Below are positions 27,166 to 36,397 of a DNA stretch of 64,000 bases, in pieces. Under the pieces are notes generated by a model, which searched no databases, was not told where the DNA came from, and worked only from the letters and a program-made list of their open reading frames with translations. The DNA comes from Flavobacterium sp. Leaf82 (GTDB lineage Bacteria > Bacteroidota > Bacteroidia > Flavobacteriales > Flavobacteriaceae). The DNA lies in the NCBI RefSeq assembly GCF_001422725.1, contig NZ_LMMA01000033.1, forward strand, positions 244,752 through 308,751, read 5' to 3'. The translations under genes were made by a program, and so were the position numbers. How positions within the stretch are numbered: the first letter of the stretch is position 1; every line of letters starts with the position of its first letter.

Positions 27166-27359
27166 CAAAGAACGCTAAGGTTTTTTTATTCTGTGTGTAA
27201 ATACAAACGAACTTTTTTTACCGCAAAGAACGCTAAGTTTTTTTATATAACTTAAGAAATATAAAGTTCGCAAAGCTTTGTGTCGAAACAGCTTTGCGAA
27301 CTTTTTACTTTTTATAAACGACCACAAAGAAAAAAAACTTAGCGTTCTTTGCGGTAAAA
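27166..27359. repeat. Nested inverted repeat
   Basis: A 29-nt arm at 27216-27244 (core CCGCAAAGAACGCTAAG) is repeated as an exact reverse complement at 27331-27359. Inside it, AAAGTTCGCAAAGC (27263-27276) pairs exactly with GCTTTGCGAACTTT (27291-27304). A third partial direct copy, CAAAGAACGCTAAG, lies at 27166-27179. The whole forms a long two-storey hairpin in a non-coding spacer. It is probably a dispersed repeat of the genome. Confidence 0.9.
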
Positions 27360-27387
27360 TTAGCCCTATAATAATCATATAAAATAG

Positions 27388-27421
27388 AAAACCCGACAAC
27401 TTATTAGGCTGTCGGGTTTTT
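27388..27421 (-). terminator. Terminator of ilvE
   Basis: AAAACCCGACA pairs with TGTCGGGTTTT around an 11-nt loop just past the ilvE stop. Confidence 0.9.
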
Positions 27422-27441
27422 ATATTTAAAACTTCTTTTGA

Positions 27442-28512
27442 TTATTGCACCTTTACAGTCCATCCAAAAGTATCTTCAGAAAGTTTGTTTTGAAGACTTG
27501 TTAGTTTTTCTTTTAATAAAGAAGCATATGAATTCTCAACCGGAGCCATTTCATAATAAACATCCTGATAAGAGAAACCTTTGATAACGCTGATAACTGC
27601 AGCAGTTCCGGCGCCAAAAATTTCTTTTAAAGATCCGTTTTTAGCTGCTTCTACCAATTCTGAAACAATTACAGGACGAACGTCTACATTAAGACCTTCT
27701 TTTTCTGCCATTTCGATCAAACTTTTTCTCGTAATACCGTCTAAGATTCTTTCGCTTGTTGGAGCAGTTAATAAAGTGTCATTAATTCTAAAGAAAACGT
27801 TCATTGTTCCCGCTTCTTCTAGTTTTGTATGTGTTGCGTCATCAGTCCAGATAACTTGTTGAAAGCCCTCTTTGTTTGCTAAATTAGTTGGGTAAAATTG
27901 CGCAGCATAGTTTCCGGCAGCTTTTGCAGCACCAATTCCGCCATTTGCAGCTCTACTGTAATGTTCAGCAATAATTACTTTTACTTCACCGGCATAATAA
28001 GATTGTGCAGGAGAAAGTAAAATCATAAATTTATATTCGTCAGAAGGATTAGCGACAACACCAGCGCCTGTAGCGATCATAAAAGGACGAATATACATAC
28101 TGCTTCCGTTTCCTTTTTGAATCCATTCCTGATCAATTTTCAATAATTCATTTAAGCCTTCCATAAAAATAGCTTCAGGAACTTCTGGCATTGCCATACG
28201 AACAGCTGAATTATTAAAACGCTTAAAGTTTTCGTCAGGTCTAAACAACCAAACATCATTATTGTCATCTTTATAAGCTTTCATTCCTTCAAAAATAGCT
28301 TGTCCGTAATGAAAGACTTTAGAAGACGGATCCATTAAAATTGGAGCATAAGGCTTAATGACAGGATTTTGCCATTCTCCATTTTTAAAATCACATTCGA
28401 ATAAATGGTCTGTAAAAACAGCACCAAAGCTTAAGTTTTGAAAGTCAACTCCGCTTATTTTTGACGAAGTGGCTTTTCTGATTTCAATTTTGCTTGTTTG
28501 AGTTGTACTCAT
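27442..28512 (-). CDS. ilvE: Branched-chain amino-acid aminotransferase
   Basis: This 356-residue PLP enzyme of fold type IV performs the last step of leucine, isoleucine and valine synthesis, and the first of their breakdown. Visible family segments are FHYGQAIFEGMKAY near residue 68, IRPFMIATGAG near 143, the catalytic-lysine region GGIGAAKAAGNYAAQFYP near 192, and EEAGTMNVFF near 230. EIFGAGTAAVISVI near 298 completes the phosphate-binding part. Length and motifs fit the bacterial/eukaryotic BCAT-II group. It is monocistronic. Confidence 0.96.
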   Translation of the reverse strand: MSTTQTSKIEIRKATSSKISGVDFQNLSFGAVFTDHLFECDFKNGEWQNPVIKPYAPILMDPSSKVFHYGQAIFEGMKAYKDDNNDVWLFRPDENFKRFNNSAVRMAMPEVPEAIFMEGLNELLKIDQEWIQKGNGSSMYIRPFMIATGAGVVANPSDEYKFMILLSPAQSYYAGEVKVIIAEHYSRAANGGIGAAKAAGNYAAQFYPTNLANKEGFQQVIWTDDATHTKLEEAGTMNVFFRINDTLLTAPTSERILDGITRKSLIEMAEKEGLNVDVRPVIVSELVEAAKNGSLKEIFGAGTAAVISVIKGFSYQDVYYEMAPVENSYASLLKEKLTSLQNKLSEDTFGWTVKVQ

Positions 28513-28819
28513 AATTATATAAAGTTTTTATGTAATTCTCATTCCAATAGAAGATTCTAAAGCAATGATTTGGTGTGAAATAGAATTTAACAAATGCAAA
28601 ATTAAGTAAAAATATATAATTTGCTTAGTAAAACTGCATTATTTATGGGGTTTAACTGAGATTTATTTATCTTATAATAAAGTGAAAAAATTAGCACATT
28701 TTTATATAGAATTTATGAAAAAACAGCCATTTTTTAAGTCTTTACGCATTTGTTTTGACTAAATTTGGCTCGCAAAACGCTCTGAATTCCAACAAAATCA
28801 GATTATAAATTCCGAAAAA
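28513..28819. other. 307-bp divergent intergenic region
   Basis: This spacer lies between ilvE and mnmD. A TAAATTTG -7 box at 28760-28767 points towards mnmD. No RNA gene, attenuator leader peptide or terminator is evident upstream of ilvE. Confidence 0.5.
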
Positions 28820-29485
28820 GTGAAAAGAGAAATAATTAAAACGCTAGATGGTTCAACGACAATTCATTTGGCAGAATGGGATGAATGTTATCATTCAAAA
28901 CATGGTGCTATACAAGAAGCAAAGCATGTTTTTATAAAAAACGGACTTTCATTATTTGAAAATAATCCTGTAAATATTCTTGAAATAGGTTTTGGAACAG
29001 GTCTAAATGCTTTTATTACTTTTTTAGAATCGAATCATAAAAGCCAGAAGATTGATTACGTTGGGGTAGAAGCTTACCCTGTTGAAGCAGCAGAAGTTTT
29101 AGCGATGAATTATGTCAGTGAACTTGAGGCATTGGAATTTGAGAACATTTTTGAGAAAATGCATAAATGTGAATGGAACAAAAAAATTGAAATTTGTAAT
29201 GCTTTTTCGTTAACCAAAAGGAAACAATTTTTTGATGAAATAAACGATTTTGAAATTTTTGATTTGATTTACTTTGACGCCTTCGGATATAGAGTGCAAC
29301 CGGAGCTTTGGAGTACTGAAATTTTCAGGAAAATGTATAATAGTTTAAAGCCAAACGGAGTCTTAGTGACATACGCCGCTCGCGGAGTTGTTAAAAGAAG
29401 TATGATCGAAGTTGGATTTACCGTCGAAAAATTAGCTGGACCTCCGGGAAAAAGAGAGATGTTTAGAGCCTTTAAAAAGGTTTAA
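28820..29485 (+). CDS. mnmD: tRNA U34 mnm5s2U methyltransferase
   Basis: The 221-residue SAM-dependent enzyme begins at a GTG (VKREIIKTLDGSTTIHL); no ATG is available near the conserved start. The Rossmann motif is ILEIGFGTGLNAFITFLES (about residues 54-72), and an FDLIYFDAFGYRVQPELWS block (about 147-165) carries the catalytic Asp-Ala-Phe. The end GPPGKREMFRAF is typical of stand-alone MnmD, the methyltransferase half of MnmC. It adds the last methyl group to the wobble uridine of tRNAs. It lacks the MnmC oxidase domain, as usual in Bacteroidota. Confidence 0.9.
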   Translation: MKREIIKTLDGSTTIHLAEWDECYHSKHGAIQEAKHVFIKNGLSLFENNPVNILEIGFGTGLNAFITFLESNHKSQKIDYVGVEAYPVEAAEVLAMNYVSELEALEFENIFEKMHKCEWNKKIEICNAFSLTKRKQFFDEINDFEIFDLIYFDAFGYRVQPELWSTEIFRKMYNSLKPNGVLVTYAARGVVKRSMIEVGFTVEKLAGPPGKREMFRAFKKV

Positions 29486-29650
29486 ATGAATTGTTTAGAA
29501 TCGTTCTATATTGATTTATATATATTAAGAAAACGTATTCGTTGATAAAATTTTTAAAAAAATAAGTTAAAATGAATACGTATGAATGATATTTGATTAA
29601 ATTTGTGCGAGTTTAAAAATATAGATAACCCCCAAAAATCTTGTTTTATT

Positions 29651-29848
29651 ATGTCAAAAATGATGTTTGATTACACGAAATCAATACTTGAGAGAGTAAG
29701 TTTCGACCCGATACTTTTCTGTAAAGAACTAGAGAAAGCTATCAAAACACTGTTACCATACGAGATGGAACAATTGCAAGAATGGTTATTAAACTTTATT
29801 GTTGAAAAACCAGAACTAAAACAAAGTTTACTACTGATCAAAGTATAA
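29651..29848 (+). CDS. Small conserved flavobacterial protein
   Basis: I chose the ATG at 29651 (MSKMMFDYTKSILERVSFDP), giving 65 residues. The frame opens earlier at 29603, but a TAAATTTG promoter box sits at 29598-29605. It is helical and acidic: FCKELEKAIKTLLPYEMEQLQEWLLNFIVEKPELKQ. There is no signal peptide or known domain. A strong terminator follows 1 bp after the stop, which supports expression. Confidence 0.7.
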   Translation: MSKMMFDYTKSILERVSFDPILFCKELEKAIKTLLPYEMEQLQEWLLNFIVEKPELKQSLLLIKV

Positions 29849-29876
29849 AAAAAGGAGCCAAATTGGCTCCTTTTTT
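29847..29876. terminator. Bidirectional terminator
   Basis: AAAAGGAGCCAA is followed directly by its complement TTGGCTCCTTTT, between two convergent genes; runs of A and T flank it. Confidence 0.9.
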
Positions 29877-29880
29877 CTTT

Positions 29881-30822
29881 TTATTTCTTTTGTAGCGGAC
29901 TCACGATTTGAACGTTCTGAAAAACAATTGCTCCTTTTACAACTCCGGCGATTGTAGATCTTAGGGCGTCAATGATTTGCATTTTTAATTCGCTCTTTGG
30001 GTAAATTAAACTTACCTCACGGGCAGGTTTTGGTTCCTTAAAATTTCGTAGTTTCAGTTTGTCAGAATCTTTTAAGTCTAAGGTGTGCAAATACGGAAGT
30101 AATGTTGTACCCAATCCTTCATCGGCTAATTTTATCAGGGTCTCGAAGCTTCCGCTTTGGATCTGAAAATTATTCTGGTCGATATCAGTACCATTTTTGC
30201 ATAAATTTAAAATCCCGTCCCTAAAACAATGTCCGTCTTGCAAAAGCAGGATTTCATTAATATTTAAATCTGAAACTTCAATTTCTTCTTTCTGAAAACT
30301 TGCATGATGTTCCGGTATGTACGCCACAAATGGCTCGAAGTACAAAACAATTTCCTTTATTTTTTCATCTTCAAGCGGAGTTGCAGCAATTGCAGCATCC
30401 AGATGACCATTTTTTAGTTTTATAATAATTTCATCCGTATTTAATTCTTCGATTAAGAGTTTTACTTTAGGATATTTTTTAATGAAATTGTTTAAAAACA
30501 TAGGTAAAAGGGTAGGCATAATGGTTGGAATAATTCCCAAACGAAATTCACCACCTATAAAACCTTTTTGCTGTTCTACTATATCCTTGATTCTGTCTGC
30601 TTCATTTACAATATTCTTTGCCTGATTGACAATTTTTTGACCAATATCAGTAAGTTGGATTGGTTTTTTACTTCTGTCAAAAATTAAAATATTAAGTTCC
30701 TCTTCGATTTTTTGAATCTGCATGCTTAATGTTGGTTGAGTAACAAAACATTTTTCGGCAGCAAGTGTAAAATTTTTATGTTCGGCAACAGCTAACACAT
30801 ATTGTAATTGAGTAATCGTCAT
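29881..30822 (-). CDS. oxyR: OxyR-type LysR-family redox regulator
   Basis: This 313-residue LysR-type activator starts with a winged HTH (MTITQLQYVLAVAEHKNFTLAAEKCFVTQPTLSMQIQKIEEEL). The effector domain carries LLQDGHCFRDGILNLCKNG near residue 196. That segment matches the OxyR peroxide switch, with two cysteines nine residues apart that form a disulfide on H2O2 exposure. It is divergently arranged with dps across a 98-bp gap, the textbook OxyR target, so it very likely controls that gene and itself. Confidence 0.93.
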   Translation of the reverse strand: MTITQLQYVLAVAEHKNFTLAAEKCFVTQPTLSMQIQKIEEELNILIFDRSKKPIQLTDIGQKIVNQAKNIVNEADRIKDIVEQQKGFIGGEFRLGIIPTIMPTLLPMFLNNFIKKYPKVKLLIEELNTDEIIIKLKNGHLDAAIAATPLEDEKIKEIVLYFEPFVAYIPEHHASFQKEEIEVSDLNINEILLLQDGHCFRDGILNLCKNGTDIDQNNFQIQSGSFETLIKLADEGLGTTLLPYLHTLDLKDSDKLKLRNFKEPKPAREVSLIYPKSELKMQIIDALRSTIAGVVKGAIVFQNVQIVSPLQKK

Positions 30823-30894
30823 TTTGATAGTATTTTGTGATGCAAAAATAAGAAAATATAATTTTTTTTTATAATATTTTTAAAGAAGTTGTTT

Positions 30895-30902
30895 TAAATT
30901 TG
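30895..30902 (+). promoter_or_regulatory. -7 promoter box of dps
   Basis: TAAATTTG matches TAnnTTTG 18 nt before the dps ATG. The 72 bp between it and the oxyR start are AT-rich and are the likely OxyR binding region. Confidence 0.5.
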
Positions 30903-30920
30903 TAGTAAACTTATTATAAA

Positions 30921-31409
30921 ATGAAAACTATCAAAACAAATATTTTAGGATTACCGGTAAAAGAGTCAGAATTATTAGTGAACGAATTAAATATTCTGTT
31001 ATCAAATTTTCAGGTATACTATCAGAACTTAAGAGGAATACATTGGAATATTCGTGGTAAACGTTTCTTTGATTTGCATGTTAAATTCGAAGAATTATAT
31101 ACAGATGCACAACTAAAAATAGATATGATTGCAGAAAGAGTCCTAACAATAGGAGGAACTCCATTGCATACATTTGAAGACTATATTAAAAACAATAAAT
31201 TAACCGTTGGAAAAAATATTTCTAATGATGAAAAAGCAGTTCACTTGATTGTAAATTCGCTGTCTGATTTGTTGAAAATCGAAAGAGAAATTTTAAAACA
31301 ATCAGATGATATTAATGATGAAGGAACAAATTCTATGATGAGTGACTTCATTGCAGAGCAGGAAAAAACCATCTGGATGATGCAAGCATGGTTAGAAGAA
31401 TCACTGTAA
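30921..31409 (+). CDS. dps: Dps-family ferritin-like DNA-protection protein
   Basis: The 162-residue four-helix protein has the inter-subunit ferroxidase residues in GIHWNIRGKRFFDLHVKFEELYTDAQLKIDMIAERV (His, His, Asp, Glu; about residues 40-75). Dps dodecamers oxidise and store iron and shield DNA during starvation and peroxide stress. Divergence from oxyR implies peroxide induction. The short N-terminus (MKTIKTNILGLP) lacks the lysine-rich DNA-binding tail of E. coli Dps, so iron detoxification may be the main role. Confidence 0.95.
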   Translation: MKTIKTNILGLPVKESELLVNELNILLSNFQVYYQNLRGIHWNIRGKRFFDLHVKFEELYTDAQLKIDMIAERVLTIGGTPLHTFEDYIKNNKLTVGKNISNDEKAVHLIVNSLSDLLKIEREILKQSDDINDEGTNSMMSDFIAEQEKTIWMMQAWLEESL

Positions 31410-31432
31410 CGAATTGTTTTTTAAGGATATAT

Positions 31433-31469
31433 AAACAGAATATTGGTCTTTCCTTTATTCTGTTTTTTT
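31433..31469 (+). terminator. Terminator of dps
   Basis: AAACAGAAT pairs with ATTCTGTTT, followed by further T residues. Confidence 0.85.
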
Positions 31470-31542
31470 ATGTTTGTTAAATTTGTATAAATTTTTTGCC
31501 CTCGCGCTTTGATTTTATTTCTTTAACACTATTTTTGCTGCA

Positions 31543-31824
31543 ATGAAACTAATCGCACGCATATTATTATTCATATTTATTGCCTTTTTATCGACCCCAA
31601 CAATTGTTCAGGCGATAAAGAAAGGAGGCAATACACCTATGTCTTTTAATTTTGCAGAAGAGGAAGTTCATAAAGAACTTAAATCTGTAGTTCATGCTAC
31701 AATATTAGAGCATGAAGTTTTATTACCTGTTTATATTCAAAAGAAAACGATCGTTTCTGAAAACATCGTAAAATTAGATAATATTTCTCCGAGCATATTT
31801 GCTCCACCTCCCAACCTGGCATAA
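31543..31824 (+). CDS. Small secreted protein
   Basis: The 93-residue ORF has a signal peptide (MKLIARILLFIFIAFLSTPTIVQA). The mature part of about 70 residues has no recognisable domain: FNFAEEEVHKELKSVVHATILEHEVLLPVYIQKK, then a Pro-rich end IFAPPPNLA. It lies 82 bp before the SulP transporter in the same direction and may share its transcript. The function is unknown. Confidence 0.65.
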   Translation: MKLIARILLFIFIAFLSTPTIVQAIKKGGNTPMSFNFAEEEVHKELKSVVHATILEHEVLLPVYIQKKTIVSENIVKLDNISPSIFAPPPNLA

Positions 31825-31906
31825 TACTTCCGATTATTTTGAACTACACTGCATTTTTGATTAAATGTGGTAAATCTTTAATGAATAATTTTTTTAGTAT
31901 TGTATT

Positions 31907-33556
31907 ATGACAAAAAAAATCAATCTTTTTGCCAACCTTAAATCTGATTTTGCTTCAGGTTTAGTGGTTTTCTTGGTGGCTCTTCCGTTGTGTTTAGGTA
32001 TCGCAATGGCTTCTGGAGCACCGTTATTTTCTGGAATTATAGCAGGTGTTATTGGTGGTATTGTGGTTGGTTATTTAAGCCAGTCACACATTAGTGTTTC
32101 TGGACCAGCAGCCGGGTTGACCGCTATTATTTTGACCGCTATTAGTGATTTAGGTGCTTTTGATGTGTTTTTAATGTCGGTTTTTATTGCTGGATTAATT
32201 CAATTAGCATTAGGGTTTTTAAAAGCCGGAAGTATATCAAATTATTTTCCAACAAATGTTATTGAAGGAATGTTAGCCGGAATTGGAATCATTATCATCT
32301 TGAAACAATTGCCTCACGCTTTTGGTTACGATGCTGATTTTGAAGGAGATCAGGCTTTTGTTCAAAATGATGGAAGCAATTCATTTTCATTTTTATTCGA
32401 TGTTTTAAATCACATTCACTTAGGAGCAGTAGTTATCTCACTTGTTTCACTGGTAATATTGATTTCATGGGAAAAAGTTCCTTTTTTAAAGAAATTAAAA
32501 TTAGTTCCGGGTGCACTTATTGCGGTTATTACAGGAGTAGTTTTAAATGAATTATTTCTTAATTCAGGAAGTTCATTGGCAATTGCAAAAGAACATTTGG
32601 TTTCATTGCCAGTTCCAAAATCTTTTGATGAATTTAAATCTATTATAATTACACCAAATTTTGCTGCGGTTACAAATCCACAAGTTTGGGTAGTTGGAAT
32701 TACAATTGCCATTGTAGCTTCTATAGAAACATTACTTTGTATCGAAGCTTCTGACAGAATGGATGTTCAAAAACGTTACACCAATACAAATGTTGAACTT
32801 AGGGCACAAGGTATTGGTAATATCATGAGCTCACTTTTAGGAGGTTTGCCAATGACATCAGTTGTTGTGAGATCATCTGCGAATAACAATGCAGGAGCAA
32901 AGTCAAAAATGTCAGCTATTATTCATGGTGTACTTTTACTGATTAGTGTTTTGTCAATACCAGCAATTTTAAATAAAATTCCGTTGGCAACTTTAGCCAC
33001 CGTTTTAATTTTGGTTGGATATAAATTAGCAAAACCTGCAACTTTCAAACATTTTTGGGAGAAAGGAAAATACCAGTTCATTCCTTTTGTTGCAACATTA
33101 GTATTTGTTGTAGCAACAGACTTACTTAAAGGAGTTGCACTGGGAATTATTATTAGTATAATTTTTGTCTTGAGAGGAAACCTGAAAAGAGCTTACAGTT
33201 TCAAAAAAGAAGAATACGAAGATGGAGACATTATTCATATTGATTTAGCTCAGGAAGTTTCATTCCTGAACAAAGCGGCAATTAAATCGACATTAAGTGA
33301 GATTCCTCAAAACTCAAAAGTAATTATCAATGCACATGATACAGAGTATATTGCCCATGATGTTTTAGATTTGATTCGTGAGTTTAAGGAAACAAGGGCT
33401 ATCGATGAAAATATCAAAGTAAAACTAAAAGGATTTAAAGAAGCTTACGAGCTTGAAAACTCTCCTGATATTAACAATCATGTAACTATAGAACATTATT
33501 ATGATGTTGCAAAAAGAGCTTTAGTTAAAAAAGAAACGGTAAAAGAAGATTTTTAA
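31907..33556 (+). CDS. SulP-family inorganic anion transporter (likely bicarbonate)
   Basis: This 549-residue membrane protein has about 12-14 hydrophobic segments. The SulP signature is near the start: FASGLVVFLVALPLCLGIAMASGAPLFSGIIAGVIGG, then SGPAAGLTAI. Residues about 430-520 form a cytoplasmic STAS domain (DIIHIDLAQEVSFLNKAAIKSTLSEIPQNSKVIINAHD). A beta-carbonic anhydrase follows 120 bp downstream in the same direction, so bicarbonate is the most likely cargo (BicA-like). Sulfate cannot be excluded. Confidence 0.92.
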   Translation: MTKKINLFANLKSDFASGLVVFLVALPLCLGIAMASGAPLFSGIIAGVIGGIVVGYLSQSHISVSGPAAGLTAIILTAISDLGAFDVFLMSVFIAGLIQLALGFLKAGSISNYFPTNVIEGMLAGIGIIIILKQLPHAFGYDADFEGDQAFVQNDGSNSFSFLFDVLNHIHLGAVVISLVSLVILISWEKVPFLKKLKLVPGALIAVITGVVLNELFLNSGSSLAIAKEHLVSLPVPKSFDEFKSIIITPNFAAVTNPQVWVVGITIAIVASIETLLCIEASDRMDVQKRYTNTNVELRAQGIGNIMSSLLGGLPMTSVVVRSSANNNAGAKSKMSAIIHGVLLLISVLSIPAILNKIPLATLATVLILVGYKLAKPATFKHFWEKGKYQFIPFVATLVFVVATDLLKGVALGIIISIIFVLRGNLKRAYSFKKEEYEDGDIIHIDLAQEVSFLNKAAIKSTLSEIPQNSKVIINAHDTEYIAHDVLDLIREFKETRAIDENIKVKLKGFKEAYELENSPDINNHVTIEHYYDVAKRALVKKETVKEDF

Positions 33557-33676
33557 ACAAATTAAATTAATTAAAGGTATTTCTTCATTGTGAGAAGTAT
33601 GAAAATTAGATAACTTTACATTAAGTTATTTTTGATATGTTTAAACATGTAGAAGTACCATTCAAAAAACAAAAAA

Positions 33677-34315
33677 ATGAGAGAGTTTTATAAACAATTA
33701 TTAGAAAACAACAAGGAGTGGGTTGAAAAATCATTAGCATTAGACCCAAATTATTTTGCAGATTTAGCCAAGGGGCAAACACCACCATTATTATGGATTG
33801 GATGCTCTGACAGCCGTGTTCCTGCAAATGAAATTATTGGGGCAAAACCAGGAGAAGTTTTTGTGCATCGTAACATCGCAAACATGGTTGTACACTCTGA
33901 TATGAATATGTTGAGTGTTTTAGATTATGCTGTAAATGTTCTTAAAGTAAAACATGTTATCGTGTGCGGACATTACGGATGTGGCGGTGTAAAAGCAGCA
34001 ATGGGAAATATGTCTGTTGGAATCATCGATAACTGGATTCGTCACATTAAAGATGAATATCGTTTACATGATAAATATCTAAATTCAATTGAAGATGAAA
34101 CGGAACGTTTTAATGCTTTTGTTGAAATTAATGCTAAAGAACAAGTATACAATTTAGCGAAAACATCAATTGTACAAGGCGCTTGGAAAAATGGTCAGGA
34201 TTTAATGCTTCACGGATGGGTTTACGGTTTAAATTCCGGATTTGTAACGGATCTTAATGTAAATATCGCATCAAATGATGAATTAGATGAGGTTTATCAA
34301 CTAAGCAATCTATAA
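33677..34315 (+). CDS. can: Beta-class carbonic anhydrase
   Basis: The 212-residue zinc enzyme interconverts CO2 and bicarbonate. The metal ligands and catalytic dyad are visible: CSDSRVPANEI (Cys, Asp, Arg; about residues 42-52) and HYGCGGVKAA (His and Cys; about 98-107). Length and the tail (HGWVYGLNSGFVTDL) fit the plant-type beta class, like E. coli Can. Together with the SulP transporter upstream it can supply bicarbonate for carboxylation reactions at low CO2. Confidence 0.96.
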   Translation: MREFYKQLLENNKEWVEKSLALDPNYFADLAKGQTPPLLWIGCSDSRVPANEIIGAKPGEVFVHRNIANMVVHSDMNMLSVLDYAVNVLKVKHVIVCGHYGCGGVKAAMGNMSVGIIDNWIRHIKDEYRLHDKYLNSIEDETERFNAFVEINAKEQVYNLAKTSIVQGAWKNGQDLMLHGWVYGLNSGFVTDLNVNIASNDELDEVYQLSNL

Positions 34316-34351
34316 AAAAAAAAATCGCCTCAAAAGGGCGATTTTTTTTTT
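34314..34351. terminator. Bidirectional terminator
   Basis: AATCGCC pairs with GGGCGATT around TCAAAA, with long A and T runs on both sides, between convergent genes. Confidence 0.9.
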
Positions 34352-35552
34352 ATTCGTTTTCGTCTAGATTTTCATTAAAAGCTGATGGTAATAGGGTTGG
34401 AATAAACTTTATTAAAATAGGTAATAATAAACTTCCGCCGGGAAGTAAAAATATTGTTAATGACGGAATCGTTTTGCAAATATCCAACAACTGTTTTTTT
34501 ACTTTCTTCTTTTCCTTGGCATCCAGATCTCTCGTTGTAGAATAAGCCAATAAGACCATTAATTCTTTACTCTGAACAATTTCCTTAACTAATCTGTTTT
34601 TGTTTCTTACAATCAGCTTTACAACACTATGTGTCATTTGATCGTAAAAATGCTTTACAGGATTTGAATAATTAAAATACGGAATTTTCTTTTTATGAGT
34701 TGTTATAAAAGTATGAGTGGTATCAATACTTTTGGTAACAAAATCATCAGTAACGCCCATCATTGATCCTAAAGAATATAAAAAATAAGATTCTTCATTT
34801 TCTACAACGCCGTCACTCCATAGTGCCATTCCGGCCATATCAATAAAATAATATTGCTCTAGTTTATTACTGAAGTTTTCTAATTGCAGGGTTTCTAAAG
34901 TATCTACAGTAACTTTTGAGAATTTAGAATATCGTATTGATGCTTCAAAAAGTTTAATCAGTAAATCGTCATGTTGCGATTTAACAGTTTTCGTTTTTAA
35001 GGCCAAAGCGACAATACCAAGAACAGTCTCTTCGATTCTTTTTAGATATTTTTCAGGAATTACACCATGCTCCAGATACTGTCTGAAAGCTAAAACATCA
35101 ATAAATAAAAGCGCATTGGTAACCAGATGCGAAAAGTTTTTACTAATAATACTATCATTAGTCTGAACTCTTTGATCAATTATATTTTCAAGAGAAAGGG
35201 AAGGAGTGTCTTTAGGGAGTAAAATTTTGAATAAATTAAATCCTTCCGGATTCATTTTATTATAAAATTTCAAGACTTCGGTTATAAAGTTTTTTGGTTC
35301 AGAACTTCTTTTTTCCAAACAAAAAACGTGATATAAAGTATTTAGTAAAGCTACTTTAGAAATTTCGGTTTTAAACCAGCCTTTTATAGGCACCGGAACC
35401 TGAGAATCTATCTCGATAATGTGGCCATAGATAAAACCGGTTTCTCTGATTTTATAGTAAAACGATTCTGTAGTCTCAAAAGGAATTGCCTCTGAAAACT
35501 TTTGTTCACTAAAAAACTTGTCTATCCAACCTGATGCCGATGGGTTAATCAT
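34350..35552 (-). CDS. LETM1-related biofilm-associated protein
   Basis: This 400-residue protein ends with a LETM1-like segment (LLDICKTIPSLTIFLLPGGSLLLPILIKFIPTLLPSAFNEN), in which a single hydrophobic stretch precedes an acidic tail. The N-terminal 300 residues are helical with a TerB-like flavour (FYFIDMAGMALWSDGVVENEESYFLYSLGSMMGV, about residues 225-258). Flavobacteriia carry one such protein, named after a biofilm phenotype. Its biochemical role is not established. It is monocistronic. Confidence 0.8.
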   Translation of the reverse strand: MINPSASGWIDKFFSEQKFSEAIPFETTESFYYKIRETGFIYGHIIEIDSQVPVPIKGWFKTEISKVALLNTLYHVFCLEKRSSEPKNFITEVLKFYNKMNPEGFNLFKILLPKDTPSLSLENIIDQRVQTNDSIISKNFSHLVTNALLFIDVLAFRQYLEHGVIPEKYLKRIEETVLGIVALALKTKTVKSQHDDLLIKLFEASIRYSKFSKVTVDTLETLQLENFSNKLEQYYFIDMAGMALWSDGVVENEESYFLYSLGSMMGVTDDFVTKSIDTTHTFITTHKKKIPYFNYSNPVKHFYDQMTHSVVKLIVRNKNRLVKEIVQSKELMVLLAYSTTRDLDAKEKKKVKKQLLDICKTIPSLTIFLLPGGSLLLPILIKFIPTLLPSAFNENLDENE

Positions 35553-35614
35553 TAACTTTAATTTATAGCTGCAAAGCTATATCTTTTTCTTGTGTTAGGA
35601 TAAGTTTTAAATGA

Positions 35615-35651
35615 AATAACCACTAGATTTTGTGAAAATGTAGTGGTTATT
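35615..35651 (-). terminator. Terminator of sodC
   Basis: AATAACCACTA pairs with TAGTGGTTATT around a 15-nt loop just beyond the sodC stop. Confidence 0.8.
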
Positions 35652-35658
35652 GTGTTTT

Positions 35659-36186
35659 TTATTTGATGATTCCTGCACAGGCAACTCTTCCGCCTGCATT
35701 TCCGGTAGGCTGAGTTGTAAAATCATCAGTTCCCTGATGTACAATTAAACCTTTTCCTAAAACATCTTTGTTGGTATCACCACAACCAATGCACCATTCG
35801 TCTGTTGTTAGCGTAATAGTTCCATTACCTTTTGCATCAGCGGTAAAGTTTCCAATATCACCTTTATGATATTCTGCAACGCCCCATTTTCCGTGCTTCT
35901 TAAAAGTGGGATTCCAGTGTCCTCCGGCAGAACTTCCGTCTGCAGAGCTACAATCTGCTTTTTCGTGAATATGGATTGCATGTACTCCCGGTTCTAAACC
36001 AGTCATTTTTGCAACAAACGTTACTTTACCATTTTTCTCTGTAAAAGTAGCAGTTCCTCCAACTTTACTATTGCTTTTAGGCTCTAAGGCAACAGTAAGT
36101 GTTTTAGCGTCATTTGATTTTGTATTGGTCTTACAACCAATAATTAAGGCTGTAATTATAGCGAAAGAAACGATTATTTTTTTCAT
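35659..36186 (-). CDS. sodC: Cu/Zn superoxide dismutase lipoprotein
   Basis: The 175-residue protein has a lipoprotein signal (ALIIGCKTNTKSND; Cys18). The copper/zinc ligands are in HAIHIHEKADCSSADGSSAGGHWNP (about residues 70-95), and the terminal GGRVACAG carries the conserved Arg and the second disulfide Cys. It dismutates superoxide in the periplasm or at the outer membrane. The oxyR/dps pair lies 5 kb away, but no shared regulation is visible. Confidence 0.93.
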   Translation of the reverse strand: MKKIIVSFAIITALIIGCKTNTKSNDAKTLTVALEPKSNSKVGGTATFTEKNGKVTFVAKMTGLEPGVHAIHIHEKADCSSADGSSAGGHWNPTFKKHGKWGVAEYHKGDIGNFTADAKGNGTITLTTDEWCIGCGDTNKDVLGKGLIVHQGTDDFTTQPTGNAGGRVACAGIIK

Positions 36187-36397
36187 ATGAAAGGCTTTTT
36201 AAATTAAAGATTAAGTAAATTTAACATAAAATTCCGACATTGATTGGCGCTAAGAGTTAAAAAAATCTAAAACTATTACCTGTAATTTAATGGTTCTTTA
36301 AGGGATCAACAAATTATTATTGCGTAATTTCGTATCACCTCGAATTTAAAGTTTTCAAAATCAGTGTCGATTATTTTCTAATTTAATCTATAAAATT

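Noticed and set aside
27175..27399. Leftward ORF of 74 codons in the nested inverted repeat
   Set aside because: It is made of the palindromic arms; there is no protein-like composition and it overlaps the ilvE terminator.
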